64,000 bases of DNA from Vanilla planifolia (Eukaryota > Streptophyta > Magnoliopsida > Asparagales > Orchidaceae), in assembly GCA_023846275.1 (NCBI GenBank), contig JAIUJO010000089.1, positions 201,001 through 265,000 on the forward strand, read 5' to 3'. Within the stretch, counting starts at the first letter, position 1; each line of letters begins with the position of its first letter. Below are positions 13,591-26,369 of the stretch, in pieces. The notes beneath the pieces were generated by a model. It did no database searches and was not told where the DNA came from. It was given only the letters and a program-made list of their open reading frames with translations. The position numbers were made by a program, and so were the translations under genes.

Positions 13591-14665
13591 TAAAGAAGGT
13601 TGTGAAGGAGTATGTGGGAATATGAGTTTGGGAGCTTTACAAGCTATGATGGATAGGGTAGATGAAGTGTGAGCAAAAGTGTGCTAAGAAATTGTGGTGT
13701 GGGCCTTCAAAGGTTTTGGATCATCATTTCTTTTAAAATAAGATGTTCTATTTTTCTTTACATTTCTAGTTATGCAATAAGCTTTCTTTAAAGTAGTAAC
13801 ATTTCTCAAGTTAAGCTCAGCATGTATATATTGCCTTAAACATATCCTACAATAAGATAAAACTACATGCTCAAGTTCATTTATATTATATTTAGGTTTA
13901 TAATCCTCAAATTTGTTATTGTACTCCTCAATAGATCTACCACAGAAAAATCTTGGTCATTTACCTAATATTTTCACACTATAAGCTACTGGAACAAAGT
14001 TGTACAACCTAACCTTAAGAGTTCTTCAAGTTTTGGGTACTTATTCATCAAACATAGCATATTGTCATTCTAAGTTTCTAAAGAATCTACAAGTAGTTCT
14101 AATGATTTTAGTCTTAATAAATTGATATTTTATTTACTTACTGATTTGATGTCAATTAAAATAATCATCTACACTAGTCTGTCAGTCAATGTAGCCTTTA
14201 GAATTATAGCTATCATAAAATATTATGGCATCCAATTTTGCATTATGGATTTGTTGTCTATCTCAATGCCTCTTAGGTTTTTCCTCATTACTAAATATAT
14301 CTAGGTCATCATTTTTGTTTGGCTCATCTGAATGCTTATTTTTTCTTTTATAATCATGGTCTCTTCTATGGATATCTTGATTAGAGTCATTAAAAGGATT
14401 ATCTCATCTTTTTATAGTTACTACATCTCTTTTAAGATTTTGTTCTTGTTGTCTATTTAGGAGGATTTCACCAACCAATTAGTTGAGTTGGGCTATTTAT
14501 CGATTTATTTCTAGCATGGGATCTTGGTTTAAATTATCTTTGGTTTTCAACTAATTCTTGATCTCGATATATTATTTGATAAGACGTGGTAGATCTCATG
14601 GTAATTCAAAGATTTGTCATATAAGAGATATCATGAAAAAATAATAATTTGAGAATCTTTCATTT
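13590..14665 (-). pseudogene. gag remnant of chromovirus copy A
   Basis: Gag forms the particle that packages element RNA. On the minus strand a readable block includes 'GRSIEEYNNKFEDY' and 'AELNLRNVTTLKKA', the usual retrotransposon-gag region with a 'S-EEY--KF' motif. The corresponding blocks are ELNLKNITTLKN in copy C (about 56644-56680) and LNLRNITNLEKD in copy B (about 25430-25468), so the three copies confirm each other. Stops and frame changes interrupt it throughout. Short plus-strand open frames here, such as 14122-14304, are antisense shadows. Confidence 0.8.
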
Positions 14666-15146
14666 TGTTTTTTTAATAAAAAAATATGAATGAAAAATAA
14701 TCATTGCTATAGACTAGCAAAGTTGGGATGGGATATGCTTCTAACAAAATGACAGATGATCAAGGTCGCTACTTTTACTAAACCACCTCTTACAGAGAAC
14801 CAGATAGTTCCCAAGAAAGATGGTGGGGAGTTGTATCACTGCATTTGTACGATCTTCTAAAACTAAATTTACCCAAAATTAGGTAAGAGTTTTTTAATAG
14901 ACAAACTAAGTAAGAAAGAAAAAAATTAGTAGAAAATTTTTTTGTTTTAAAAAAAATTTAAAATTTTTTAGTAGAAAATAAAGAAAAACTTTTTAATAAA
15001 AAATAATAATAGTTATAGTATTACAAAATTAATTGATAACCAAAGTTGATGTATTAAGTATAGGAATTTTTTTGTAGAAAACTTATGTTTAATATGGCAG
15101 TTGAATGCACTAAATAAAAGAAAAAAATGATTTTAGAAGAAAATTA

Positions 15147-15159
15147 GTCTTTGATACAA
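15147..15159 (-). promoter_or_regulatory. Primer-binding site of copy A (initiator Met tRNA type)
   Basis: On the minus strand 'ttgtatcaaagac' follows the LTR end by a few bases. It differs from the usual plant initiator-Met primer-binding site TGGTATCAGAGCC at only a few positions. Copy C has a more decayed counterpart ('tagtttagtg') at the same place, about 55383-55392. Confidence 0.7.
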
Positions 15160-15162
15160 AAG

Positions 15163-16284
15163 TTGATGGATGACACATTTAAACTTACACCAATGTCTAA
15201 ATTAGATAATGAAATATTGAAGATACTCAAAACAATATTAGGTAGTATAAGAAAGGTACTATATAATAATCAAGATAAGATGACATGTGTGGTATTTAAG
15301 AACTATTGAAAGATTGACATTCCAAAACTACAGCATATATTATTAAGTGAGAAAACAACTCTTTAAGCATTAAACATAAAATCCAACAAAAATAATTTTT
15401 GTAACATCTAATTTTAGACATTTAAAATAAAGAATTTAGACAAACTCTATGTGAAATACTACAATAGAAAAGAGTAACTTTACTATTTGATTACTACCTA
15501 AAAAATAAAAGTTGTTGAGAGATTAAACCTTTTGATGTTGATGTTAATTTTAATAAAACTAAGAGTTTATTTGGTTACTGACTCTTTTGTTGGATGGTAT
15601 CTCCCATTCAATTCCTGTCTCTCAAAAGGGATTTGGTTGTGGTCTCTACTGGTCGAAGGACTCCCACGTTCCATTCTTATCTCTTATAAAGAAAATTAGA
15701 GTCTCTTTTATTAGGGTTAAGCATGCACACTTTGTTCATAGAAATAGAAGCACATAAACAAAATAAATTTATAAGAATTTTTAGATATTCATCACTAATT
15801 TTAAAAAACTGAAAAATAATTAAAAACAACTATGAAATTAATTTAATTAAGCAATTCAAAAATAAATTCTCAGTTTCGGGTGGCGATAATAGTGGCTGGC
15901 AAAATGGCAGGTGGAAAAAGAGCTGCGTGAAATCAATGTAGTGTAGATGAAGATCTCGGCACATCTATTCTAGGTTAGAGTAGGCATGGATTAGGTAGAA
16001 AGAAAGTGTTGGTAGGATAGATGGGATTGACGAGTTGGTGTAGGTTATTGTAGGTCAGAGCAAAATGAGTCCATGATAGTCAACAAGTGTTCTTGAGTTA
16101 ACAGATGACAATGTTAATGACAACAAATGTTTGTGGATGGTAGAAGAAGTGAAATCAATAAAAATTTATTTTAACTATTTTTTAAAATATGGCTCAAATA
16201 ATTTTTGTAGTTGTGGATTTGTGAAACTAGTGCGACACAAGCAAATGTGTGTTTTTGAGCTAATTTTAGATGCTCCTCTGTTAG
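15163..16284 (-). repeat. 5' LTR of chromovirus copy A
   Basis: On the minus strand the beginning matches the start of the B and C LTRs (A 'agaggagcatctaaaattag', C 'ataggaccatctcatattag'; A 'cacactagtttcacaaatcc'-like against B 'gtcacactagttccatacat'). The central part is pyrimidine-rich in all copies. The R-U5 side is alignable: A 'tgtgcttctatttctatgaa' against C 'tgtgcttccatctttgttgg', and A 'atttcacatagagtttgtct' against B 'cttcacatagagtttctctt'. The LTR is about 1.1 kb, shorter than the roughly 1.5-1.6 kb LTRs of B and C. The first two bases are not a clean TG, so the outer boundary is good to about 10 bases. Confidence 0.75.
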
Positions 16285-19200
16285 TATACCTCCAATTTTA
16301 TAGAGTGCCTTAAGTAAAAAAAGAAAATAAAAATGAAACAATTTATCTTAAAAAGCTTTTACTAAAAAGCAATTTGAAAGGCCACCATTTTAGTTTTCAA
16401 TATCAATTTTCTAAAAAATCGTTGCCAAAGCTTTGGTCAAAAAGTTGTTTTTTCGATCCAAATTTTTGTGGCCTAAAGGGCTGCGAAATAGCTTTCTAGA
16501 CAGCTATATTTTTAGTTCATTATAAGGTAAGTTTGCATGATGGTTGCAAGTGATATTTGGATTGGATTTTCTATGATTTCGTCAGTGAGATGGCTTGCCA
16601 CGACTAGCATTGTAAGTTAGACCTACGTTTGTGCGTTGTGGACCGAGTAGTTGGGTCGATGTAATGTCTGTGGTGTTTGTGTTATATATGAGTTAGTGTG
16701 TCATAGATCATTTCAATGGGTTGACATGACAACAATAGTGTCATGGATCAGATTTAGCTTAATGCATGGTGGAATGGGATGGTTGGTCAACATAATTTAG
16801 TAGATCTGAGTTTGTTTAATGGTTTTATAGACTATGTTGCCTTATGTTGCTTTGCACTAGCAAACTTGGTGTAGCAAATCTAGATGTGCTTTTAGATCAT
16901 ATGAACTTGTGATCTAGATTACACCTAGAAGCCTTATTCATTGATCTATAGGCAAACATGGTCCATGCAGTCCTTAATATGTAGTCAGGCTAACGGTGAG
17001 CAACATATGAAGGCACTAACAAAAATGGCATAATATGACATTTTTTGGGTCTTTCTTCCTTCTTGGTATGAATTTTGAGCCTATTATAAATGTTTAGGCT
17101 CTACCTTGACTTTCTATAAGAAGAATAGGCATATTTATTGTCTAAAAGTTTGACAAATGTTTGATTAGTATCTTGGCATCAATAATTCTAATTAAAGTTC
17201 CCACAAGGAATCTTACAAAAGACTTTTTCCTTGGACTGTCTCATGAGAACTATAGCTCTTAGAAAAAATGTGTGTCCTACATTCTAAAGATCCTCCTTTA
17301 CATGTTTTAAAGGCTCAATAAATTGTTAATAATAATAATTGTTGGTCCCAAATAACTCAACTTTTAGTATTACTAGTAATAACATTCTTGGCAAGTGAAA
17401 CAGGAAAAGAAAAATAATAGAATTCAAAACACACCTACATCATTTTAGTTGGATTAGTTTCTACCCAATTGAGCCATTACCACATCAAGTTCAAAAAACA
17501 TCATAAGCCCTTTTCCTAAGGTAAACACACAACCTCATTTTAAGTATTTTTTCCATATATTAGTCCACAACCCATTGTACTTTTTGTTAACTAGAACATA
17601 ATTCCAGTTTGTCTCTTATTATGATAAACCAAACATTTTTTAGGTCTTTGTGCATTCAACAGGGCCTTCACAAAATTGGCTACTTTTGTAACTAAAACCT
17701 AATCGAGTTATAATTCCGAAAAACAACTCTATGTTCTTAATCATATAAAATGAGGCTTATGTGTAGAACTTTTGAAAAATAAAAATGCATTCCCACAATC
17801 TGGTTTTATGCTTGAAGTTGATGAGGAAATTATGTACAACAATGTACATTGCTTCTCTAACAAGACTACTAATAAATAGATGTAAGCTTTTGAAGTTTGA
17901 AAGGGTTCTGAAATTGCTTATTGTGATAAGATTAATTATCCAAAGGCATAGTAGAATATGATTGCATTAAGAAATGTTAGGTCGCATTATTTCCAAACTT
18001 TCTCTATTTAACTATACTTATGTAAACTTTAGAATAGTTTTGCATTCATAAAATGAATTTAATCCTTTCCAAGCATGAATTTACTTTAAAACTTTCATAG
18101 AATGGTTAGGAGTACCCTAAAAACATCAATAAATGGTCACAAATGGATATGCAAATTCATCATTAACCTAATTGATCGTATTGACTAATGATTAGTAATT
18201 TTGAGTGAACTTGATGTACTTTATGTTAGAATATTTTCTATGTTCATTTCTCATGTTTTTGTGCATTGTCCTTGACATTCCACACATATCTAGCAAATTA
18301 AGATCAATTTTTGTCTTGTAGGTGTGTAGCATTGTTAGCCCAAATGTTTTTTTACTCTACAAAAGGTTTATAAACATCTATTGGATATGCCTTGGATTTG
18401 TGCTTATTTAACAAATACTATAAGTACTTTAGATGTGTGTGTGTGTTGTAAATTTCTTCGAGCCTTTGCGTTTAACCAATGTAAAAGTTATATTTTTAAA
18501 ACATTTGCAAACCATTTTATGAGTGAGGAGTGCATACATTCAACTGTCATCTTTTGAAATACTTTTAAAAACATAATGCACACAAATTGAATCACATGAG
18601 ATCAATTTTTGCAAATATCCACTTGTAAAAGTTTTCCCAAAATTGGTCATAATTCTTTGACATTGTGAAGGATCTTTCATGGTTGCATGCCTTCATGGTT
18701 CTTCTTAACTTCATTTTGTATTTGACATTTGATGTCAACATTGTGGAGCTGTGGTTTGCACGTAGGAATTAGAGCTAAATTGAATTCTAACTATAGGATT
18801 CCAATCTTATGTATCTTCACTATTGATTGTTTTGTTAAGAAAGCCAATTTTCTGTTATTCAAATGATCATGATTATCAACAACCACTACTTGAATTATCA
18901 CACTTGGCCACACTTTCCTAATTTTTAGCAATTTTGTTACCCTCATCATGGCTCTAAATAATTGCATTTTGCATTACACATGATGTCAATACATTGTTAT
19001 GAGCATTCCTTCAATTATTCTTGATCAACAGTATCGTAGCAACCACTTCCATGGCCTTGTTGTCTTGTCTATGTTTTATGATCTTATTATGAATCATATT
19101 GACCAAGTAGCTTAGAAGAGAGTAATAGTTGTACGTGACTTGTATCCTTTACCCCCAAACTAATGAATAAGTTTGCGAAGTAATTACATTTAACTACTTT

Positions 19201-19439
19201 GACAAAAATTGAAATTAAAAATTGGCTTATCTAAGGACAAATCCTCCTTCTAGATTATTTTTAGCTTGTTTGAAAGCAAGTTTTCAAACAATTTATCATT
19301 GAACTTTTAGCATACATTGATGTAATTCTTATGCTACTAGTGGCTTACTTTTTATTTTGGATTACGTATATTTCATTAAGATTAGTTTTATATTTATATT
19401 TGTCAAATTAGGTTACAAAATTCTTGTCCATTTTAGTGT
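16285..19439. other. Unclassified, moderately AT-rich sequence
   Basis: About 3.2 kb between copy A and R1 copy 2. Base composition is more balanced than in the AT-rich blocks, and 16510-17000 is G/T-rich on the plus strand. Both strands give only short interrupted frames and I could not match any to a transposase, RT, integrase or gag. Because R1 copy 1 runs off the window, part of this stretch may belong to R1 upstream of the shared region. Confidence 0.5.
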
Positions 19440-22262
19440 TATCTTATGAAAACTTATCATTCTTGAAAAAACAATCCCTTATGTTAAATATCGTAGACAT
19501 GAGCATGTATAATTATGTTTTACTTTCATGCATTTCAATTGCATCAAATGATGCAATTATTCGTCTTACAGTTGTATTGTGTTATATTACTTAATCCATT
19601 ATTAGAATCCATTTATTATTATGTGAAATCTTTTAATATATTTAATATTAGAAGTTTTTTAGAAGCTATAACAATTTTTGATAAGAATATTATTATTTAT
19701 TAGGGATTATCATTGTTACTTATATCTATAAAATTAATCATATTGCCCTTCTTCTCCTTTATTTAATGAACTTTGATAAATGCATTGAACTTAAAAGATA
19801 ATCAAACATATTGTATTGTTACCAACTTTGGAAATTTCTTACTTAATATTTCATGTGATTGGTTTATATGGCTATATTAATATTATTTTTGGAGGAACTT
19901 AGTTGTGTTAGTAAGTCCATGACACTTTGATCATGTAATTTCTATGACTTAAAACATCAATCTTATTAACACTTCATGTTTACATTTCATTGATGATAAA
20001 CAATTAAGAAGTTTTGACGTTCTTTGATGCAAATGCAAAATTGAATAACTTTAAGAAAATCCACCACTAAAATCAACTCTAAGTTAAACTTATCAATATC
20101 TTAATAATGTCCTGTTAATTTCACTTCTTATTGTAGTAATAGAATTTTTTATCATTACCTCTCTGAAACACGTCCACATGAGTTCTTAAGATAATTCTAA
20201 ATACGGTGTTGAAAGGTAAATAAGTTGAATTTGTGTTACTTCCAAAAATTTTCTAGTACCTAATTTAGAATATAAAACTATGTATAAAAGTTTATGTGCA
20301 TATATATAATATTTTTTGGATAAAATTATTTTTCACCCTTTTAAAATAAATGTTGAACTAAATCAATACTCCAAGAATGTAAATATATAGAGTATGCAAC
20401 CTTTTTGTTTGTTGAAAATAAAACAAAATAAAAAAGTTGCAAAACAATGAAACCATTAAAACTGATTTAAGTAATTATCACTATATGCTTTCAAATGAAC
20501 ACAAATTTTCTTAGTAACACAAAAGTCACAAACGTGTTGATGAAAAAATTTTGAAATAATTAAATGAATTATCTTTATCAAATTAATTGAATAATTTAAT
20601 ATTCGATAAATATGTGCAATATATCAGGTAGTGACAACAAAAATTCAATAAAATATAATCCAAAAACTTTTTAATAAATAAATAAATCAAATAATAATTT
20701 TCTAGAAATAATTAATTGAAATTTCCAAAACAATTGAAAGATTACAATTGAATAATTTTGATAAATATAAAATATTGAAAATATAGAAAACTATTGTCAA
20801 TAAAGTGTAATAAAAATTATCACATTAATTTTAAATTACTTTTCATTTTATGAGATTAAAAAGAATAAAGAGAAAATCTTAGTAAATGATTTCAACGTAT
20901 TTGAAACAACATTGACAACATCTAATGAAAATAATGTACTAAAATATAATTTTTTAAAGTAAATATTTAAATTTTATTTTGTAATTTCCAGTTTTCAGAA
21001 AAATGAAGTATAAAATATTTCACAATATTTATAGATGTTACAAAGAGCTAATTTTTTTTATAGCTAAATGTTAAATATTAAAAAATTAATGTATTTTTCA
21101 TGAACATCCTCTTAAAATTAAGAAATCATAGATTTTAAAAAAACTTACTGCATGAAAAATAATGAGTTGAAAATATAACTTTAATAAGCTCGTAAAAATA
21201 TAAAAAACATAAAAATGTATGGATATCCTATAAAACTACTGTAGGTATTTCAATTTCAACAAAATACATAACCAAATATATTCTATATGTGTAAAGGTTT
21301 CATAAAAAAAATTTTCTATATTGATTGCTCACAAATTTTAAAATATAAAAAAATTAGAATTACTTTCTTAGAATAGTTTTCCTTAATCTTTTAATAAAAA
21401 TAAACTTCAAAATTATTAAATCATATAATTTTTGAATAAAAAATATGAAAATAAAAATAGAAAATTAAGTGAAAATATTCAATTTTAGAAACTATTTTTC
21501 TTAATTAGTCAAAAAAATATTAATATAAATTTTTTTATTTTAGATATTTAAATAAGAAAATATTAATGATTCAAAACATTTTGATTGTGTGATGTAAGCC
21601 CAGTAATATAACAAATTGAACATGTTAACATAAATGTTATAATATAAATTAAATAATTACAAGTTATTTGAAATCATTTCGGTTGGAAAAAAACAATATA
21701 GATGATAAACAATATCTAAATTATAGAAACATAACTTATTTTTATATAATTAAGATAATCATCTCAAATAATGTCTTAACAAAGAGTTTCTAATTGATAC
21801 AGTATAATAAATAACCAATCATTATTAAAAACATAAAAATATTAAAAAATATATTTAATTTAAAGTATTAGATGATTAAATAAGACATGCTTACTTTAAA
21901 TAAAAATTTTTTAAAAACAAAAAAACGTGAAATTTATAAAACATATATTTAAAATATTTGATAAATTTAAACAATATATTATAATGTTGCATAATAACGT
22001 AAGCAAGGGAACATCTTGTTATTGCAATTAAAAAATAGTAGTATGGAAACATATAAATGTAATTATAATAATTGAATATTTATTTGCCTGAGTGGCACAA
22101 CAATTTATTTTTAGCAACATTTACAGATAAATTTAGTTGTTTAGATTATTAAAAAAAAATTTACATTTTTTTTTCTCTTTTTGTAATTTCCTAATTTCAT
22201 TCATTTGTTTTTTTTAGCTTTTATGATTAAGTTTTCTTTGAAATATTTCAAAATTTTTATTT
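19440..22262. repeat. Unidentified AT-rich repeat R1, copy 2
   Basis: Same orientation as copy 1 at 1-4950 and clearly diverged from it, with numerous substitutions and small indels. It lacks two segments present in copy 1, about 1.6 kb (925-2535) and about 0.47 kb (4300-4770). The two copies are separated by about 14.5 kb that includes chromovirus copy A. No coding capacity is evident; the 62-codon frame at 19515-19703 lies in a conserved stretch that in copy 1 is not open, which argues against it being coding. Confidence 0.8.
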
Positions 22263-23400
22263 GCTTAAAAATTTTATACTTATCATTTAATAAGAAAAGA
22301 AATGTTTTCTCAATAACACCATAATTACAAAAATGTTTGAAGAAAATGAAAATATATATTAAAACATATAAGATATTATATTCGCATAATATGATATATA
22401 AAAATTTTGTAAATAATATCTAAGTTGAAAAATAGATGTTGGAAAACCTAATTCATAAAATATATGATTTTTCAAGGTAATTAAAATTTTTAATTTTTTT
22501 AAAAATATTTCAAAGAAATATCTTATAAAATTAATTATTGATAATTTTTTAGTAAAATAAAAAACATATTAAAAAATAAATGATGCATAAATTGTATTCA
22601 ATACCATCATGGAATATTCCAAGTTAAAAATCACAAAAAATAGAATATAAATTTAAAATGCTAGAATAAAAAAAATTAATTTAAAATATTAAAGGGCATT
22701 TAACGATAAGTAGGTATATGTTGTTAAAAACTAGATGCATCGTACGCTAAATAAATATTTTTGTTAATTTAATTGTGAAAATAAATAATTTTTAGAAAAT
22801 AATAAAAACAACTAAATCGTTAAGGTAATAAAATATTTTTAAAAGATATATAGCATATGCATTATATTTCAATAGAATTCTTTTAGTGAGACAATGGTAA
22901 AAATGTGTGTGTAGAAATCTTTATTCTTATGCGAAAATTTTAACTAAAATTTATAATAGTAATTTAAATTTCAATAAATGAACTGAGATGAATACTATGA
23001 TTTACAATGCATAAGTTCTACAAATATTTTAATAAAATAAGCCTAATAAAACTTTTTAAAAAACAACATGAGAGAAATAATAAAATACGATAAAAGGAAT
23101 TCATTAACATAAAAATATTTATACTATAAAAATGATGATTATCGCATATCACAAAATCATCATAGTAATGCTGTAACACTTACTATCTCTTTTGTAAAAG
23201 AAAACTAAAAAATAGAAAAAGAATATTACAATATTAAGATGATTTGCAACTAAAATGGCATAAAAAATTCACAAATTATAAAATTATTAAGACAATAGAA
23301 ACACTATTCACTTGAAAGAAAATATATGTAGTTGTAATAAACAAAAACAATAATAAAAACTTAATAGTTATCTTAAATATATGAACAACATGATAATAAA
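22263..23400. other. AT-rich sequence without recognisable features
   Basis: Very AT-rich sequence between R1 copy 2 and the copia relic. I see no open frame of note, no transposon motif and no match to sequence elsewhere in the window. Confidence 0.6.
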
Positions 23401-24440
23401 TCTTCTCTACTATACTAGTTTATAAGATATGGAAGTCCCATACACAAAAGGAACACTTTGACGCTTGACCATACAAAAACCCATCCCATTCTTATCCCAC
23501 ACATGATTATATTGATATATTTAGTCAAAATTGACTTAGTCTTCTAACATTAATCTCCTTCTAATGTTGTTCACTTGTAATATTTACAAGCAATGCTACA
23601 TAGTCAATTAGTTTGCTGTTTAACTATGTTTATAACATCAAAAAATTTTAGAGTATTCGTCTTGGAACCAATTACCTCTTCTTTTTTATGATTACTTGCC
23701 ATCTAAGTTTATGATAATGTAATTGATTTTAGTGTAAGAAGACATTTGCTGGATATTATCAAGTAAATTTAGATTTGAAAGTAATTGAAGCATACAGATG
23801 AGCTCCCCTTCACTCAAGAAACTTCTCTTGAATTGAAACTTAATTTCTCCCTATTTTGTCATCATAAAAAATCATCTTATTCTATGGAATAAATCTTTAC
23901 TAAGAAGCTTTGTTAAAGTGCTAACTAGTTGGATGTTGTTAACAATGAAATGAATGTCTACCATATTTCATTTTATGTCATCTCTGGTGCCTAAAATTAA
24001 TTTGTTTAGTCCTATAGTGTTTAATAGGGAATTAAGTGAGAAAAATGACATCCAAATAGACATTTATTTTAGGGGATTTCTTGTAATTGTTTTCCATGTA
24101 ATCTAACTGCCTTTTTAAACCCAAAACTTTTACTAAAACCCTCCCAATGCTATATATTGTTGTTCATTTTTTCCTAAAGCAATAATTCCTTTTTTTTTCT
24201 AAATCATGAGTTTAAAGATGTCAAAGAAATGATTAAATACCTACAATGCTTTTCTTATGTATTCGAGAACCTACATAATCTTTGTAGCCAAATTCGATTA
24301 GATCATGACATAATTGAAATTTGGGATACGTAAAACCTAAAACCATTGTGTCAGGTGAGAACAAAAACATTCTTTTTATATTTTCTAGATGGAAGTCGTT
24401 GGGGCCTTATTAAAATTGACCAAGGAATTTCCACACAAAA
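23400..24440 (-). pseudogene. Ty1/copia pol end: RT-RNase H tail and 3' region
   Basis: On the minus strand, about 24400-24230 reads 'PNDFHLENIKRM', then 'FTYPKFQL' and 'GYKDYVGSRIHKKSIVG'. This follows the copia order 'P--HL-AVKRI', 'LWYPK' and 'GY-D-D-AG---DRKSTSG' leading into RNase H. Further on, 23958-23890 reads 'DIHFIVNNIQLVSTLTKLLS', matching the copia C-terminus 'KHID-R-HF-----LV---QLADILTK'. The bases to about 23400 should hold the stop, 3' untranslated sequence and possibly the start of an LTR, which I cannot delimit. Upstream pol is missing where gypsy copy B begins near 24530. Many stops make it a dead relic. Confidence 0.75.
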
Positions 24441-24529
24441 TTCATTGTTCAATCTTCTTATAGTTATGTAGAAAACCTATCATTCCTAGGTGTACACAAA
24501 ACTCTATTGGTTTTCCTTTCTGATGTTTA

Positions 24530-25700
24530 TTTAACAATCTTTCTTTTGTTGGTCTATAAATATGACTACCTTGCTTCTATAAATTTTATTAAAAACAATT
24601 CTCACATTATGTTCTTTGATATCTGCTTGTGTGGCAAACTTATCTGTGATAACAAGATCTAATTGGTCATACCAAATGGTAAATGAAAGTGAAGAATTAG
24701 TTTAAAACCAAAGACAAAATATAAATTAAAATCCCATGCTAGTAATATCATAATTAATAAGACAACTCATAAAGATGGTTGGACAAATCCTTTAAAATGA
24801 ATAATGTCAATTAAATCTTAAAAGAAAAAAGATAAAAGGAGAAAAAGAGTTGCACCAATGATTTAAAAGAAAAAAATTTTAGAAGGCATAGAAACTACAA
24901 AAGACATCATATTCCTTTTCATAATTCTGACTATGATATCCATATGGGATTTCATGACAGTATAAAAAATAAATCTTTAGATGAGTTAGACTAAAATAAT
25001 AATTTAGAAATGTGGAACTATTTTTTCTAACTTTTGATGGTAATTATGATCTTAAGGATTATATTAACTGATAGATTAGTATGGATGATTAGTTTGACTA
25101 ACACCAAATGAGTTAGTAAAAAATGTTAATTTCATAAGAATAACTTAGTGTATTGCCCATAGGTTCCTTAAAACTGATAATATATTAACAGTGATAAAGA
25201 TGTATCCTAAACTTCAAAAATAATCTTAAGATTAAGTTGTATAACAGGTTTATTCTCTAAATCTATGATATCAAAATGAAAGATAAATTAAAAAAAATTC
25301 TAATATGATAGATCCATTAAGAGTACTTTATTAAGTTTAAAGAATATAAACGTAAGTGCAATATAAATGAGCTTGAGATTGTATTTTTTTCATTTTGTAG
25401 TAAATTTGAAAGAATACATGTTGGCAAAGCTTAACTTAAGGAATATTACTAACTTAGAGAAAGACTATTTCATAGCTAGAAATCTAAAAAAAGTAGAATT
25501 TCTATTTTAAGCAAAATGATAAGCTAGTTTCTTTAAAGGCCAACACCACCATTTCTCAACCACTCATACTCACACTTCATCTACCTCATCCACCTTAGTT
25601 TCTAAACCTCCTAAACCTACATTATTAGCCACTTCCCCACACCATTCTTTAACGCAACCCACATAATTTTAATGCACCTATTTTAAGTGCCATGAAGAAG
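24530..25700 (+). pseudogene. Leader and gag remnant of copy B
   Basis: The leader aligns with C 55670-55990, for instance B 'aagatggttggacaaatcct' against C 'cagatggtcagacaaattct'. Gag follows, with the shared block 'LNLRNITNLEKD' near 25430-25468 and the pyrimidine-rich Pro/Thr/Ser segment at 25545-25680 ('cacctcatactcacac'-like), which also appears in A and C. Internal stops are frequent. Confidence 0.75.
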
Positions 25701-25829
25701 GACATAAAACTACAAATTATCCAAAGAGATCAATGACTATGAACTAAGAAAATGTTAATTAATATGAGGGGTCAGAACAAGAAGAAAAAAAATGCCTGAT
25801 GAGATCTTTAAAAAAATTAAAAAACATGA

Positions 25830-26350
25830 AAAATTTTATATTATAGGCATGCATACAACCTAGTAATCACAAGTCGACTAAAAAGCACACCAATATCTTT
25901 AACTCCAGCATAAATATTAAAGAAAAACCATTTTGCTTAATCATAGTTAATGGTAGTTACAATAATATAATATCTCCTATTACTATTAAAAAAATTAGAG
26001 CTTCTTTATTGGAACATCTAAAGCCTTACACTATGTTATTGATAGATAAAACCTGCATCTTATTAAGCAATGATTTTATGTATTATTGAAATTGGGTAAA
26101 TATAATGATAAGGTTTTTTATGCTATTATACTTATGTAAGTAGGACAACTTATTTTTAAAAGACCAAGGTTTTTTTATAAGAACATGACTTTGAAGTTTA
26201 AGAAAAAAATGTATTTCATTATTTGTGAAGAAAAGACCATCACATTACATCATAGAGTAATCTCTTAAGCCTAACAAATCTATAAGACATTCTAAGCCCA
26301 TGGATAAAAGAAAAAGAAAGATAAAGAACTTAAACTTGAATATACTACCC
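25830..26350 (+). pseudogene. Protease remnant of copy B
   Basis: The translation contains 'FCLIIVNGSYNNIISPITIK' followed by 'LLEHLKPYTMLLIDK'. These match the order 'VCSMIIDGGS-TNVAS--LV' and 'HPRPYKLQWL' of this family's retropepsin. The catalytic Asp position of D-G/S-G is Asn here. Downstream, 'GQLIFKRPRFFYKNMTL' corresponds to 'LLGRPWQ-DR-VTH'. Stops interrupt it. Confidence 0.75.
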
Positions 26351-26369
26351 CATGTTGGGAAGACCCTTA

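Larger units (their letters stand above)
11478..16284 (-). mobile_element. Chromovirus (Ty3/gypsy) copy A, 3'-truncated
   Basis: Read on the minus strand the order is 5' LTR (16284 to 15163), primer-binding site, leader, gag, protease, linker and the start of reverse transcriptase, ending at about 11478 in AT-rich DNA. Leader, gag and protease align with copies B (24530-28635) and C (53780-62033), showing one family. Everything after the first RT motifs is missing: RNase H, integrase, chromodomain and 3' LTR. The end is abrupt, so a deletion or rearrangement breakpoint is likelier than gradual decay. All frames carry stops and shifts. Between gag and protease it holds about 1.2 kb where B and C have only about 0.25 kb. 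Confidence 0.85.
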
